Assembly (NCBI RefSeq): GCF_051414035.1
Contig: NZ_JBLKNW010000001.1
Span: 1,116,001-1,180,000, forward strand
DNA from: Halosimplex amylolyticum
GTDB lineage: Archaea > Halobacteriota > Halobacteria > Halobacteriales > Haloarculaceae
Reading direction: 5' to 3'
Length of the DNA: 64,000 nucleotides
Under the pieces are notes generated by a model. The model made no database searches. It was given only the letters and a program-made list of their open reading frames with translations, and was not told the DNA's origin. A program made the position numbers and the translations under genes. Within the stretch, counting starts at the first letter, position 1, and every line of letters starts with the position of its first letter. Positions 43,796 to 52,642 of this stretch are shown one piece after another.

Positions 43796-44428
43796 ATGGC
43801 CGGTGACGCGTACGATTTCTGGTTGTTCGACCTCGACGGGACGGTCGTCGACGTCGACCCCGACTACCCCCGGAAGGTCGTCGGTGAAGTGGGAGACCGG
43901 CTCGGGTTCAGCTTCACGGACCGCGAGGCCGACCACCTGTGGTACGGCGTCGGCGGCGCGCGAAACGACGTGTTCTCCCGACGCGACCTCGACCCCGACG
44001 AGTTCTGGGAGACGTTCCACGAGGTCGAGGACCCGGTCGCCCGGGCCGAGTCGTCGTTCGTCTACGAGGACGCCGCGGCGTTCATCAGCGAACTCGACCG
44101 TCCGACCGGCGTGGTCACCCACTGCCAGTCGTACCTGACCGGGCCGCTGCTCGACCACCACGACATCGCCGACTGGTTCGACGCGGTCGTCTGCTGCGAC
44201 GACGACATCGGCTGGAAGCCCGACCCGACCCCGGTCGAACTGGCGATGAACCGCATCGGTGTGGGGTACAACGGCCACGAGGGCGCCCTCGTGGGCGACG
44301 ACCCAGACGACACCGGCGCCGCCTGGAACGCCGGCATCGACGCGATCCACGTCGACCGCGTCGACGCCGTCGAACGCGGTCAGTGCGTCCTCGGCGACCG
44401 CCGCATCGGCGGGTTCGGCGAACTCTGA
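43796..44428 (+). CDS. HAD-superfamily phosphatase
   Basis: 210 residues. HAD motif I is 'FDLDGTVVDVD', motif II 'VVTHCQSY', motif III Lys in 'GWKPDPTPVELA' and motif IV 'LVGDDPDDTGAA'. The alpha-helical cap is inserted after motif I, as in phosphoglycolate phosphatase-like enzymes. The substrate is not predictable. TATA-like TACTTACA at 43762-43769 suits a leaderless ATG. The stop codon lies inside the first unit of a tandem repeat. Confidence 0.9.
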   Translation: MAGDAYDFWLFDLDGTVVDVDPDYPRKVVGEVGDRLGFSFTDREADHLWYGVGGARNDVFSRRDLDPDEFWETFHEVEDPVARAESSFVYEDAAAFISELDRPTGVVTHCQSYLTGPLLDHHDIADWFDAVVCCDDDIGWKPDPTPVELAMNRIGVGYNGHEGALVGDDPDDTGAAWNAGIDAIHVDRVDAVERGQCVLGDRRIGGFGEL

Positions 44429-44499
44429 GCGCGCCGAGAGGGTGCGGCTAACTCTGAGCGCGTCGAGAGGGTGCGGCTAACTCTGAGCGCGTCGAGGGG
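44421..44499. repeat. 29-bp tandem repeat, 2.7 copies, starting at the HAD stop codon
   Basis: Units begin at 44421, 44450 and 44479 with AACTCTGAGCGCG; the first contains the last two codons and TGA stop of the HAD gene. Units one and two differ by a single C/T. The arrangement parallels the 28-bp array at the 3' end of the thioesterase gene. Confidence 0.92.
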
Positions 44500-44525
44500 T
44501 TTCCCCAGCTACTGGCTCGCTCGGC

Positions 44526-46505
44526 TCACTCGCTCTCGAAGCCGTCGAGCCCACCGAGCACGTCGGCGAGGTCGCCGAGCCGGTCGTCAACCGCTCTCAC
44601 ACTCGCCTTGTCCATCCGCTCGGGATTCGCGAGCACGCGAACGGACTGCGTCCCGACGGGGACGAACCCCAGGCCCAGTTTCGACGCCGTCGCGCGCAGC
44701 CCGAGCCCGACGTCGGCGTCGCCCGCAGCGACGGATCGGGCGGGGCTCTCGAAGGCTCGCGCGGCCAGCTCGAATCCCGAAATGGAGTCGGTCACGTCCC
44801 GCCGGTCCACGCCCCGCTCCTCGGCCAGTTCCGCCAGCGCGTTCGAGAGACTCGTCCGGAGACCGGACTCGGTCCCCCGGTTCACGAACGACAGGTCGCG
44901 GTCCACCAGGTCGCCGAGCCCCTCGACGCCCTCGGGGTTCCCGTCGGGGACGACGAGGCCCCACTCGCGCGTCCAGCCGCCGAGGTCGACGGCGTCGGCC
45001 ACGGCTTCGCGCTCGGCGTCGAACGGACCGGCGACGACGGCGACGTCGGGGAGCCCGTCTCGAAGCTGTCGGAGCCCACCGCGAGACCCGCGAGCGAGAT
45101 ACCGGGGGCGGTCGAGTCGATCCAGCAGTCGCGAGAGCGCGGGGTCGTCCTCGCCGACGCCCAGCAGGGTCGGCGGGCGCACCTCCGGCGAGAACAGGTC
45201 GACGGTCACCGGGTCGCCGGCGGCGAGGGCGTTCGTGTCCGCCGGGACGTCAACCACGCCGTCGGCCGCCGTGAGCGTCGTCGTCGCGCCGCTGCCCTTG
45301 TCCACGGGGTAGACGAGCGTCTCGCCCGACTCGGCCTCGACGAGGCCGACCGCGAGCAGGCGGCGCCGGCCTTCCTCCGAGCGCTCCGCGGCGGCCATCC
45401 GGCCGTCGACGCGGGCTGTCTGCGGTTCAGGCAGTCCCGCGGCGGACCGGATGGCGGGCGCGACGAACGTCCGGAAGATGGTCAGCGCCGAGACGGGGTA
45501 GCCGGGGAGGCCGACGTAGGCGGCACCTAACTCGCCGCCTTCGGAATCTGCGTCACCGCCGGTAGCGTCACCGTCACCGTCGATCCGGCCGACGAGCATC
45601 GGCTTGCCCGGTTTGATCGCCACGCCGTGGAGCAGGAGTTCGCCGCGCTCCTCGACGACGCGATACACGACGTCGACGGCGCTGGCGCTCGTCGACCCGG
45701 AGGTGAGCACCAGATCGCAGTCGCCGGCGGCCTCGACGAGCGTCGTTTCCATGGCCTCCATGTCGTCGCCGACGTGGGGGTAGACGACCGGGTCGCCGCC
45801 GGCCTCTTCGACGGCCGAGGCGACGGCGTAGGTGTTCACGTCGTAGATCTGGCCGGCGCCACTGTCGAGGTCACCGCCCGGGCGGACGAGTTCGTCGCCG
45901 GTCGAGACGATGGCGACCCGGGGTTTCGTTCGAACCGGTACCTCGTCCACGCCGAGCGCCGAGAGCAGACCGATCTCGCGGGGCGTCAGGCGGGTGCCCG
46001 GGCCGAGCGCCCGTTCGCCGGCGGCGACGTCCGCGCCGGCCAGCATGACGTTCTCGCCGGGCGTGACCGCCCTCTCGACGCGGACGGCGCGGTCCGACTG
46101 GCTGTCGTCGTCGACCTCGTTCCCGGTCACTTCCTCCGTCCGCTCGACGATCACGACGGCGTCGGCGCCCTCCGGCATGACCGCGCCCGTCGATATCTCC
46201 GCAGCTTCGCCGGCGTCGAGGGACACGTCGGGCGTCTCCCCCGCGTGGACGCTCCCGACGACGGGGAGCGTCACGGGTGAATCGTCGGCCCCGTAGGTGT
46301 CCGGCGCGCGCACGGCGTACCCGTCCATCGCGGCGCGGTCGAACCCCGGCACGTCCAGGTCCGCGTCGACCCGTTCGGCGAGGACGCGCTCTCGGGCCGC
46401 TTCGAGGGGGACGCGCTCGCTCCCGGCCGAGAGATCGAGGGAGGCGACGGTCTCGCGGGCCCGTTCGGGGTCGGCGAGGTCACGGAACTCCTTGCGGTCG
46501 CTCAT
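44526..46505 (-). CDS. moeA: Molybdopterin molybdotransferase MoeA with C-terminal PBP-like domain
   Basis: 659 residues. Residues 1 to about 430 are a full MoeA ('DVPGFDRAAMDGYAVRAPDT', 'STGAVMPEGADAVV', 'VSTGDELV', 'GLPGYPVSALTIF'), which inserts molybdate (or tungstate) into adenylylated molybdopterin. The last 220 residues form a periplasmic-binding-protein-like domain of the type usually found with ModE/LysR-like substrate sensing ('LARGSRGGLRQLRDGLPDVAV'). This fusion is widespread in archaea. Its ATG overlaps the stop of the second moeA gene by ATGA. Confidence 0.94.
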   Translation of the reverse strand: MSDRKEFRDLADPERARETVASLDLSAGSERVPLEAARERVLAERVDADLDVPGFDRAAMDGYAVRAPDTYGADDSPVTLPVVGSVHAGETPDVSLDAGEAAEISTGAVMPEGADAVVIVERTEEVTGNEVDDDSQSDRAVRVERAVTPGENVMLAGADVAAGERALGPGTRLTPREIGLLSALGVDEVPVRTKPRVAIVSTGDELVRPGGDLDSGAGQIYDVNTYAVASAVEEAGGDPVVYPHVGDDMEAMETTLVEAAGDCDLVLTSGSTSASAVDVVYRVVEERGELLLHGVAIKPGKPMLVGRIDGDGDATGGDADSEGGELGAAYVGLPGYPVSALTIFRTFVAPAIRSAAGLPEPQTARVDGRMAAAERSEEGRRRLLAVGLVEAESGETLVYPVDKGSGATTTLTAADGVVDVPADTNALAAGDPVTVDLFSPEVRPPTLLGVGEDDPALSRLLDRLDRPRYLARGSRGGLRQLRDGLPDVAVVAGPFDAEREAVADAVDLGGWTREWGLVVPDGNPEGVEGLGDLVDRDLSFVNRGTESGLRTSLSNALAELAEERGVDRRDVTDSISGFELAARAFESPARSVAAGDADVGLGLRATASKLGLGFVPVGTQSVRVLANPERMDKASVRAVDDRLGDLADVLGGLDGFESE

Positions 46506-47770
46506 ACCGACGCCTCCCAGCGCTCGACGGAAACCGTTTCGCCCGCCGGCACTCGTTCGCGGTCTGTGGGGACGACCACCCAGCCGTCGGCACGGGCGAG
46601 CGTCGACAGCGGTTCGTCGGCGACGAGGCGAGCGGTCCGCTCCGTCTCCGCCCCTGACTCGTCGTCGTCCTCGAACGCGACGGGGACGACCGAGGTGAGA
46701 CCCGACTCGCTGACGACGTCGGTGGCGAGGTCGGCGTCGACGGTCACCGGCGCCGGTGGTTCACGACCGGCGAGGCGGGCGACGGCGGGCGCGACGAACT
46801 GCGTCGTCGCCACGAACGCCGCGACGGGGTCGCCGGGTATCGACAGGACGGGGCGCTCACGGACGACGCTCAGGGCGGTGGTTCCGCCGGGTTCGAGCGC
46901 GACGCCGTCGACCTCGACCTCGCCGAGGTCGGCTACCACGTCGCGGATCCGGTCGGACTCTCCCGGCCCCGTCCCGCCGACGGTGACCAGGAGGTCCTTC
47001 GTCAGGTCGCGCTCGACCGCGGCGCGGAGCGCGTGCGGGGCGGGCTCGACGGGGTCGCGGTAGGTCACCTTGGCGCCGAAACGCTCGGCGAACTCCGCGA
47101 CCGTCGTCCCGTTCGTCTCGACGGATTCTCCGGGCCGGGGGTCGCCGCTCGTGACGGCTCCGCCGGTCGGGACGATGCCGACGGCGGGGCGCTGGACGAC
47201 CTCGACGCGGGTGCGACCGACGGCGGTGCAGAGCGCGGGGTCCGACGGTCGCAACCGGTGGCCCGATGGTCGCACGGTCTCGTCGGCGACGACGTCCGCG
47301 CCGACGCGGCGGACTCCGACCTCGGGGTCGACCGGGCGGGAAACAGTGAGAGCGTCGTCTGTCGTGTCCGGATCGGCGACCCCGTGGACCGCTTCCGGAC
47401 CGGCCACCGCGTCGGCCCCCTCCGGCAGTTGGGCGCCGGCTTCCACGGGGACCGCCGTTCCGGGTTCCACCGCGGCGGCGGGGACGGCGTCGGCGGCGTC
47501 GGTCGAGACGGTCGCGACGGCGAGTTCCACCGGCGCTTCCGCGCTCGCGTCGGCGGTGTCGGGCGCGCGGACGGCGAAGCCGTCGCGGGCGGCCTGGTCG
47601 AATGCGGGGACGGCACGACGGGCGACGACGGGTTCCGCGAGCGGCCGGCTGACGGCGGTGCTGACCGGCAGCGTCTCGGTCCGGTCGGTCGGGGCGACGA
47701 CGGCGCGCAGTCGGTCGCGGGCCGTCGACGTGGCGGTCCGGTCGGCGGCCGACCGGGGCGGTTCGGTCAT
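46502..47770 (-). CDS. moeA: Molybdopterin molybdotransferase MoeA, short paralogue
   Basis: 422 residues from the ATG at 47768-47770, the usual MoeA length. It keeps 'VPAFDQAARDGFAVRAPDT' and 'LPGDP'-like 'SIPGDPVAAFVATTQF', but 'QAARDGFAV' replaces the canonical 'RSAMDGYAL' and the 'TGD' motif reads 'VPTGGAV'. It is therefore a diverged copy. It is the first gene of a two-gene operon with the PBP-fused moeA, overlapping by 4 nt. The pair may divide molybdenum and tungsten insertion or form a heteromer; that is inference. Confidence 0.9.
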   Translation of the reverse strand: MTEPPRSAADRTATSTARDRLRAVVAPTDRTETLPVSTAVSRPLAEPVVARRAVPAFDQAARDGFAVRAPDTADASAEAPVELAVATVSTDAADAVPAAAVEPGTAVPVEAGAQLPEGADAVAGPEAVHGVADPDTTDDALTVSRPVDPEVGVRRVGADVVADETVRPSGHRLRPSDPALCTAVGRTRVEVVQRPAVGIVPTGGAVTSGDPRPGESVETNGTTVAEFAERFGAKVTYRDPVEPAPHALRAAVERDLTKDLLVTVGGTGPGESDRIRDVVADLGEVEVDGVALEPGGTTALSVVRERPVLSIPGDPVAAFVATTQFVAPAVARLAGREPPAPVTVDADLATDVVSESGLTSVVPVAFEDDDESGAETERTARLVADEPLSTLARADGWVVVPTDRERVPAGETVSVERWEASV

Positions 47771-47876
47771 ACGGACGGTTTCGGCGCCCGGCCAATAAGC
47801 GGTGCGTCGCAGCCGTTCGGCCGCGCGGGGCGGAAACACCGCGGCCTTTTTCGCCGTCGCATCCGTACCCCCGCGC

Positions 47877-48230
47877 ATGTCATCGTTGCGTGACGCGCTC
47901 AGGGACCTGCCCGACGCCGTCTTCGCCGACGTGCTGGAGAGCGACGACGCGTACCTGCTCGTGCTGGACCTGCCCGGCGCGTCCGAGGCGACCGTCGACG
48001 CAGCCGTCGACGGCAGTCGCCTGCGCGTCGAGGCGCGGCGCGAGAAAGACGTGCCCGCCGACTTCGACTACGTCGAGGAGGAGCGTTCGCTGTTTCTCGA
48101 CGTGGAACTGCCGCTCCCGCCGGGGGTCACCGGCGCCGGCGCCTCGGGTTCGATCGACCGGGGCGTCCTCGAACTCGAACTCCCCAAAGCGGAGGCCGCG
48201 CCGGAGACGCAGATCCCCATCGACGACTGA
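47877..48230 (+). CDS. Hsp20/alpha-crystallin family protein
   Basis: 117 residues. A single alpha-crystallin-like domain ('YLLVLDLPGASEATVDAAVD', 'IDRGVLELELPK') is present, with only short N- and C-terminal arms and an IPI motif near the end (I-x-I type, used for oligomer contacts). It is shorter than classic Hsp20. TATA-like CCTTTTTC at 47845-47852 gives a leaderless ATG at 47877. The next gene starts 6 nt after its stop. Confidence 0.85.
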   Translation: MSSLRDALRDLPDAVFADVLESDDAYLLVLDLPGASEATVDAAVDGSRLRVEARREKDVPADFDYVEEERSLFLDVELPLPPGVTGAGASGSIDRGVLELELPKAEAAPETQIPIDD

Positions 48231-48236
48231 GTTCAC

Positions 48237-49898
48237 GTGAACCTACGCGCATACTGGCGGTTCGTCGTCGTCGCGTGGCAGTTCCTGCCGCTCGCACTCG
48301 CGTACGTCCGCGACCGCAACCGGTTCATCCTCTTCGGCCGGAGCCGGTCGGTCTCGCCCGAGAAACGGCGCGAGCGTGCGCGGACCCTCCTCGAAACCCT
48401 CCTGACGCTCGGGCCGACGTTCATCAAACTCGGCCAGTTGCTCTCGACGCGCCCCGACGTGCTCCCGCCGGAGTACATCGAGGAACTCGAAGAACTGCAG
48501 GACCGCGTGCCCCCGGCCGACTGGGAGCGCGCCCGCGTGGTCCTCGAAGAGGCGCTCGGCCCCGTCGACAGCCGGTTCGCCGAGTTCGACACCGAGGCGA
48601 TCAGCGGCGCGAGCCTCGGCCAGGTGTACCACGCCCGGACCGAAGACGGCGAGGTCGCGGTCAAGGTCCGCCGGCCGGGCGTCGAGGACCTGGTCGAGGC
48701 GGACCTGCGCGTGGTCAAGTGGACGCTGCCCCTCTTGCTGTATTTCGTCGACGAGTCGCGGTCGTTCTCGCTGGAGACGCTCGCCGACGAGTTCGACCGG
48801 ACGATCCGCCAGGAGATGGACTACGAGCGCGAGGCGCGGATGCTCGCGGAGATCCGCGCGAACTTCGCCGACGAACCGAAGATCCGGATGCCGGAGGTCG
48901 ACGAGTCCCGGTCGACCGACCGCGTCCTGACGATGGAGTACGTCCCCGGCACGAAGATCACGGACCTCGAGGAACTCGACGACCGCCGCCTCGACCGCAC
49001 GGAACTGGCCGAGACGCTCCAGGAGGCGTACCTCAAGATGATCATCGAGGACGGCGTCTTCCACGCCGACCCCCACCCCGGCAATCTCGCCGTGCAGGAC
49101 GACGGCACGCTCGTCTTCTACGACTTCGGGATGAGCGGGTACGTCGACGCGTTCATCCAGGAGAAGATCGTCGACTTCTACATCGCCGTCGCCAACCAGG
49201 ACATCCAGGCGATCCTCGACACGCTGATCGAGATGGGGACGCTGAGTCCGGAAGCCGACCGACAGGTGATGGCCGACGTCCTCGAACTCGCCATCGCCGA
49301 CGCCCGCGGCGAGGACATCGAGCAGTACCGCGTCCAGCAGATCGTCCAGCAGGTCGAGGACACTATCTACGACTTCCCGTTCCGGCTTCCCGCGAACCTC
49401 GCGCTCGTCCTCCGCGTCGCCACCGTCGTCGAGGGCGTCTGCGTCACGCTCGACGAGGACTTCGACTTCATCGAGGTGGCGACGGCGTACCTCCGCCGAC
49501 AGGGGTTCCTCGCCGACACCGCGCGCGAGTACGTCGAGGAGCGGGTCGACGAGGTCCAGGAGGCGACGAAGTCGGCCGTCCGGACGCCGCCGAAGATCGA
49601 GGAGGTGCTCGATCTCGCGATCCACGAGGACCTGCAGGTCGAGGTGGACTTCAGGGACTCGCAGAACCTCCTCGGACGGGTCACTCGCCGGCTCATCTAC
49701 GGGATGGTCCTCGCGAGCGCCGTCTTCTCGTCGGCCGTGCTCGTCGCGTTCGAGCAGCTCGTCGCCGCAGCCGTCACCGTCGGGCTCGCCGTCCTCGTCG
49801 CCGTCCTGCTGTACTTCTCGTTTCGCAAGCGCCGCGGGATCCGCGCCCAGCCACAGTTCACTCGCCAGAGCATGCGCGAACGCGACCGAGAGCGGTGA
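48237..49898 (+). CDS. AarF/UbiB (ABC1) atypical kinase family protein
   Basis: 553 residues, GTG start 6 nt after the Hsp20 stop. UbiB hallmarks are present: 'FIKLGQLLSTRPDVLP' (KxGQ), an Ala-rich loop 'GASLGQVYHA', 'VKVRRPGV', 'HADPHPGN' (catalytic loop) and 'YDFGM' (DFG equivalent). Two C-terminal membrane helices (about 498-535) anchor it. Family members act as ATPases or lipid-linked kinases supporting quinone synthesis; in haloarchaea menaquinone is the likely pathway, but this is not shown. Confidence 0.92.
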   Translation: MNLRAYWRFVVVAWQFLPLALAYVRDRNRFILFGRSRSVSPEKRRERARTLLETLLTLGPTFIKLGQLLSTRPDVLPPEYIEELEELQDRVPPADWERARVVLEEALGPVDSRFAEFDTEAISGASLGQVYHARTEDGEVAVKVRRPGVEDLVEADLRVVKWTLPLLLYFVDESRSFSLETLADEFDRTIRQEMDYEREARMLAEIRANFADEPKIRMPEVDESRSTDRVLTMEYVPGTKITDLEELDDRRLDRTELAETLQEAYLKMIIEDGVFHADPHPGNLAVQDDGTLVFYDFGMSGYVDAFIQEKIVDFYIAVANQDIQAILDTLIEMGTLSPEADRQVMADVLELAIADARGEDIEQYRVQQIVQQVEDTIYDFPFRLPANLALVLRVATVVEGVCVTLDEDFDFIEVATAYLRRQGFLADTAREYVEERVDEVQEATKSAVRTPPKIEEVLDLAIHEDLQVEVDFRDSQNLLGRVTRRLIYGMVLASAVFSSAVLVAFEQLVAAAVTVGLAVLVAVLLYFSFRKRRGIRAQPQFTRQSMRERDRER

Positions 49899-49986
49899 GC
49901 CCCCGGATCGAGGGTGTCGGAAGCGAGGGACGTCCGGCGCAACGAGCGCCGGAAGCGACGGGCGACCCGGGCGACGAGTGTCGGAA

Positions 49987-50218
49987 ACGGTTTATACCGT
50001 GACTCGACTACCTGAAAGCGAACGACTTCGTCCGTTCGCGGGTACCGAACCGGATTCTCGGTTCTTCTCTCAGTCCGGGTCCGATTCCACGACGAGGGCG
50101 GCCGAGGCGGCGACCCGCGACCGGATTCGTTCGGACGGACCGCTCTGAGCGCTCTCGCCGACGGGCGTCGTCGACCGAGAGCCCGACCATCCCCGACCAC
50201 GCGGAACACACGATATGA
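49987..50218 (+). promoter_or_regulatory. Promoter and predicted long leader of the aCPSF1 gene
   Basis: ACGGT-TTAT-ACCGT at 49987-50000 contains the only good TATA box upstream of aCPSF1, so transcription should begin near 50020 and leave a leader of about 200 nt. The leader has a perfect hairpin GAACCG-GATTCT-CGGTTC at 50047-50064 and a T-rich TTCTTCTCT tract just after it. No TATA-like element lies 27 bp before the ATG. Confidence 0.45.
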
Positions 50219-52138
50219 ATGAGTACTGACGACAGCACGAACCCGATCGAGGCGATGCGGGAGACGATAGAGGCGGAGATCCCCGACGAACTCGAGATCT
50301 CGCGGGTCACCTTCGAAGGCCCCGAACTCGTGATCTACACGGAGACGCCACAGCAGTTCGCCGAACAGGACGGACTGGTCCCGCGGCTGGCCAGCTCCGT
50401 CCGCAAGCGGATCACCGTCCGCCCGGCGGCGGGCACGCAGGTCCGCGAGCGCGACGCCGAAGCGGAGATCCGGAATCTGATCCCCGAGGAAGCCGGGATC
50501 GAGAACCTCCGGTTCTATCCGGGAACCGGCGAGGTCGTGATCGAGGCCGAGAAGCCCGGTATGGTCATCGGCAACCGGGGGAGTACCCTCCGGGAGATCC
50601 AGCGGGAAGTCGGCTGGACCGCGGAGGTCCTGCGGACGCCGCCCATGGAGTCCTCGACCGTCGACAACGTCCGGAACTACCTCATCCAGGAGCGCGACGA
50701 GCGCCGGGAGTTCCTCGAACGCGTCGGCGAGCGGATCCACCGCGAACAGCGCGAGGAGACCGACTGGGTCCGCGTGACGACGCTCGGCTGCTGTCGCGAG
50801 GTCGGCCGCGCCTCCTTCATCCTCTCGACGCCGGAGACCCGGATCCTGATCGACTGCGGCGACAAACCGGGCGCCGAGGGCGAGGTCCCCTACCTCCAGG
50901 TCCCGGAGGCGAACCCCATCCCCGACCTCGACGCCGTCGTCCTGACCCACGCCCACCTCGACCACTCGGCGCTCCTGCCGCTCCTGTTCAAGTACGGCTT
51001 CGACGGCCCGATCTACACGACGCAGGCGACCCGCGACCTGATGGGCCTGCTCCAGCTCGACTACCTCGACGTCGCGGCCAAGGAGGGGCGCTCGCCGCCC
51101 TACGAGTCCGAGATGGTCCGCAAGGAGCTCAAACACACCATCCCGGTCGAGTACGGCGACGTGACCGACATCGCGCCGGACGTGAAGCTCACGATGCACA
51201 ACGCCGGTCACATCCTCGGGAGCGCCGTCTCGCACTTCCACATCGGGAACGGCTTCCACAACGTGGTCTTCTCGGGCGACATCCACTACAAGGACACCCG
51301 ACTGTTCAACGGCGCCTCGAACGACTTCCCACGGGCGGAGACGCTCGTCATGGAGTCGACCTACGGCCGCCGCGACGACTACCAGACCGACCAGGAAGAC
51401 AGCGAGCGCAAGCTCACCGAACTCGTCAACGAGACCTACGAGGAGGGCGGCAAGGTCGTCATCCCGGCGTTCGCCGTCGGGCGCTCGCAGGAGCTGATGC
51501 TCGTGCTCGAAGAGGCGATGCGCGAGGGGCGGATCCCGACGATGCCGGTGTACCTGGACGGGATGATCCGCGAGGCGACGGCGATCCACACGGCCTACCC
51601 CGAGTTCCTCCGCGACGGGCTGCGCCAGCGGATCCTCCACGAGGACGAGAACCCGTTCCTCGCCGACCAGTTCCAGCAGGTCGACGGCGGCGAGGAGATG
51701 CGCGAGGAGATCGCCGACGGCGAAGAGTGTGTCATCCTCTCGACCTCCGGGATGGTGACCGGCGGTCCGATCATGTCGTGGCTGCGACTGCTGGGCGGCG
51801 AGCCGGAGAACACGCTGCTGTTCGTCGGCTACCAGGCCCAGGGGACGCTCGGCCGCCGGATCCAGAGCGGTCGCCGCGAGATCCCGTTCAGCGACCGCGG
51901 GAGCCGGGGCGAACAGATGACGCTGCGGTTCGACGTCGAGTCGGTCAGCGGGTTCTCCGGCCACGCCGACCGCAACGGCCTGGAGGACTTCGTCGGGACG
52001 ATGAGCCCGCGCCCGGAAGAGGTGCTCTGCGTCCACGGCGACGAGACCGCGACGGACCAGCTCTCCTCCGCACTCTACCAGGAGCTCAACGTCCGGACGC
52101 ACGCCCCCCGAAATCTCGAAACGTTCCGCTTCGACTGA
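50219..52138 (+). CDS. fttA: aCPSF1 / FttA, beta-CASP ribonuclease and archaeal transcription termination factor
   Basis: 639 residues, standard length. The N-terminal 150 residues carry two KH-like domains ('EKPGMVIGNRGSTLREIQRE' is the second KH loop). A metallo-beta-lactamase domain follows with 'HAHLDH' at residues 244-249, then the beta-CASP domain and C-terminal 'SGFSGHADRNGL'. aCPSF1/FttA cleaves nascent RNA after U-rich sites and terminates transcription in archaea. The ATG at 50219 is the first of two close starts. It sits 3 kb from the RNase J gene, its main partner in RNA decay. Confidence 0.96.
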   Translation: MSTDDSTNPIEAMRETIEAEIPDELEISRVTFEGPELVIYTETPQQFAEQDGLVPRLASSVRKRITVRPAAGTQVRERDAEAEIRNLIPEEAGIENLRFYPGTGEVVIEAEKPGMVIGNRGSTLREIQREVGWTAEVLRTPPMESSTVDNVRNYLIQERDERREFLERVGERIHREQREETDWVRVTTLGCCREVGRASFILSTPETRILIDCGDKPGAEGEVPYLQVPEANPIPDLDAVVLTHAHLDHSALLPLLFKYGFDGPIYTTQATRDLMGLLQLDYLDVAAKEGRSPPYESEMVRKELKHTIPVEYGDVTDIAPDVKLTMHNAGHILGSAVSHFHIGNGFHNVVFSGDIHYKDTRLFNGASNDFPRAETLVMESTYGRRDDYQTDQEDSERKLTELVNETYEEGGKVVIPAFAVGRSQELMLVLEEAMREGRIPTMPVYLDGMIREATAIHTAYPEFLRDGLRQRILHEDENPFLADQFQQVDGGEEMREEIADGEECVILSTSGMVTGGPIMSWLRLLGGEPENTLLFVGYQAQGTLGRRIQSGRREIPFSDRGSRGEQMTLRFDVESVSGFSGHADRNGLEDFVGTMSPRPEEVLCVHGDETATDQLSSALYQELNVRTHAPRNLETFRFD

Positions 52139-52429
52139 GCGACCGCGGAATCGTCCGCTTCGACTGGGCGGGCGGCCCCGGTTTCCTGCGATCGGACGAG
52201 AATACGACCCGCCGTCGACGGACCGGCTGAGCGAAACATATTTACGACGTACAACGGAACAGACGTTCGTACTGCGGACTTCGTCCGGTCCGTTCTTCGT
52301 TCGCCCATCGGTTCGCCACCGCTACGAGGCGTCCTTCGATGGCACTGCTCTGAGATGCGCCGTGCCGGATGCGACCCCTTTCATGGCGGGCCCTGGGCTT
52401 CACCGACGGGACCGGCCACAGACACACCC

Positions 52430-52639
52430 ATGAGAGAAACTGACCTCCCCTGCTCGGACTGCGGGGCACCGCTCGTCGAACGCGTCGTCTTCACCGCGGA
52501 CCTGCCGGTCGAGACCGACGGCCGGTCCAGCGCACGCATCGCCCAGTGCCCCACCTGTGGGGCACGCTACTACCCCCGTCAGACGGTCTCGCAACTGGCA
52601 GGACGGTCGAGCGCCGCTCGGCGGCGCCGGAGCGACTGA
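52430..52639 (+). CDS. Small zinc-ribbon protein
   Basis: 69 residues. 'CSDC' (residues 8-11) and 'CPTC' (about 43-46) form a zinc ribbon followed by 'GARYYPRQTVSQL' and a basic tail. It is paralogous to the 51-residue protein at 32572. It lies 3 nt before the DUF7504-like gene, with which it probably forms an operon. Confidence 0.82.
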   Translation: MRETDLPCSDCGAPLVERVVFTADLPVETDGRSSARIAQCPTCGARYYPRQTVSQLAGRSSAARRRRSD

Positions 52640-52642
52640 TCA

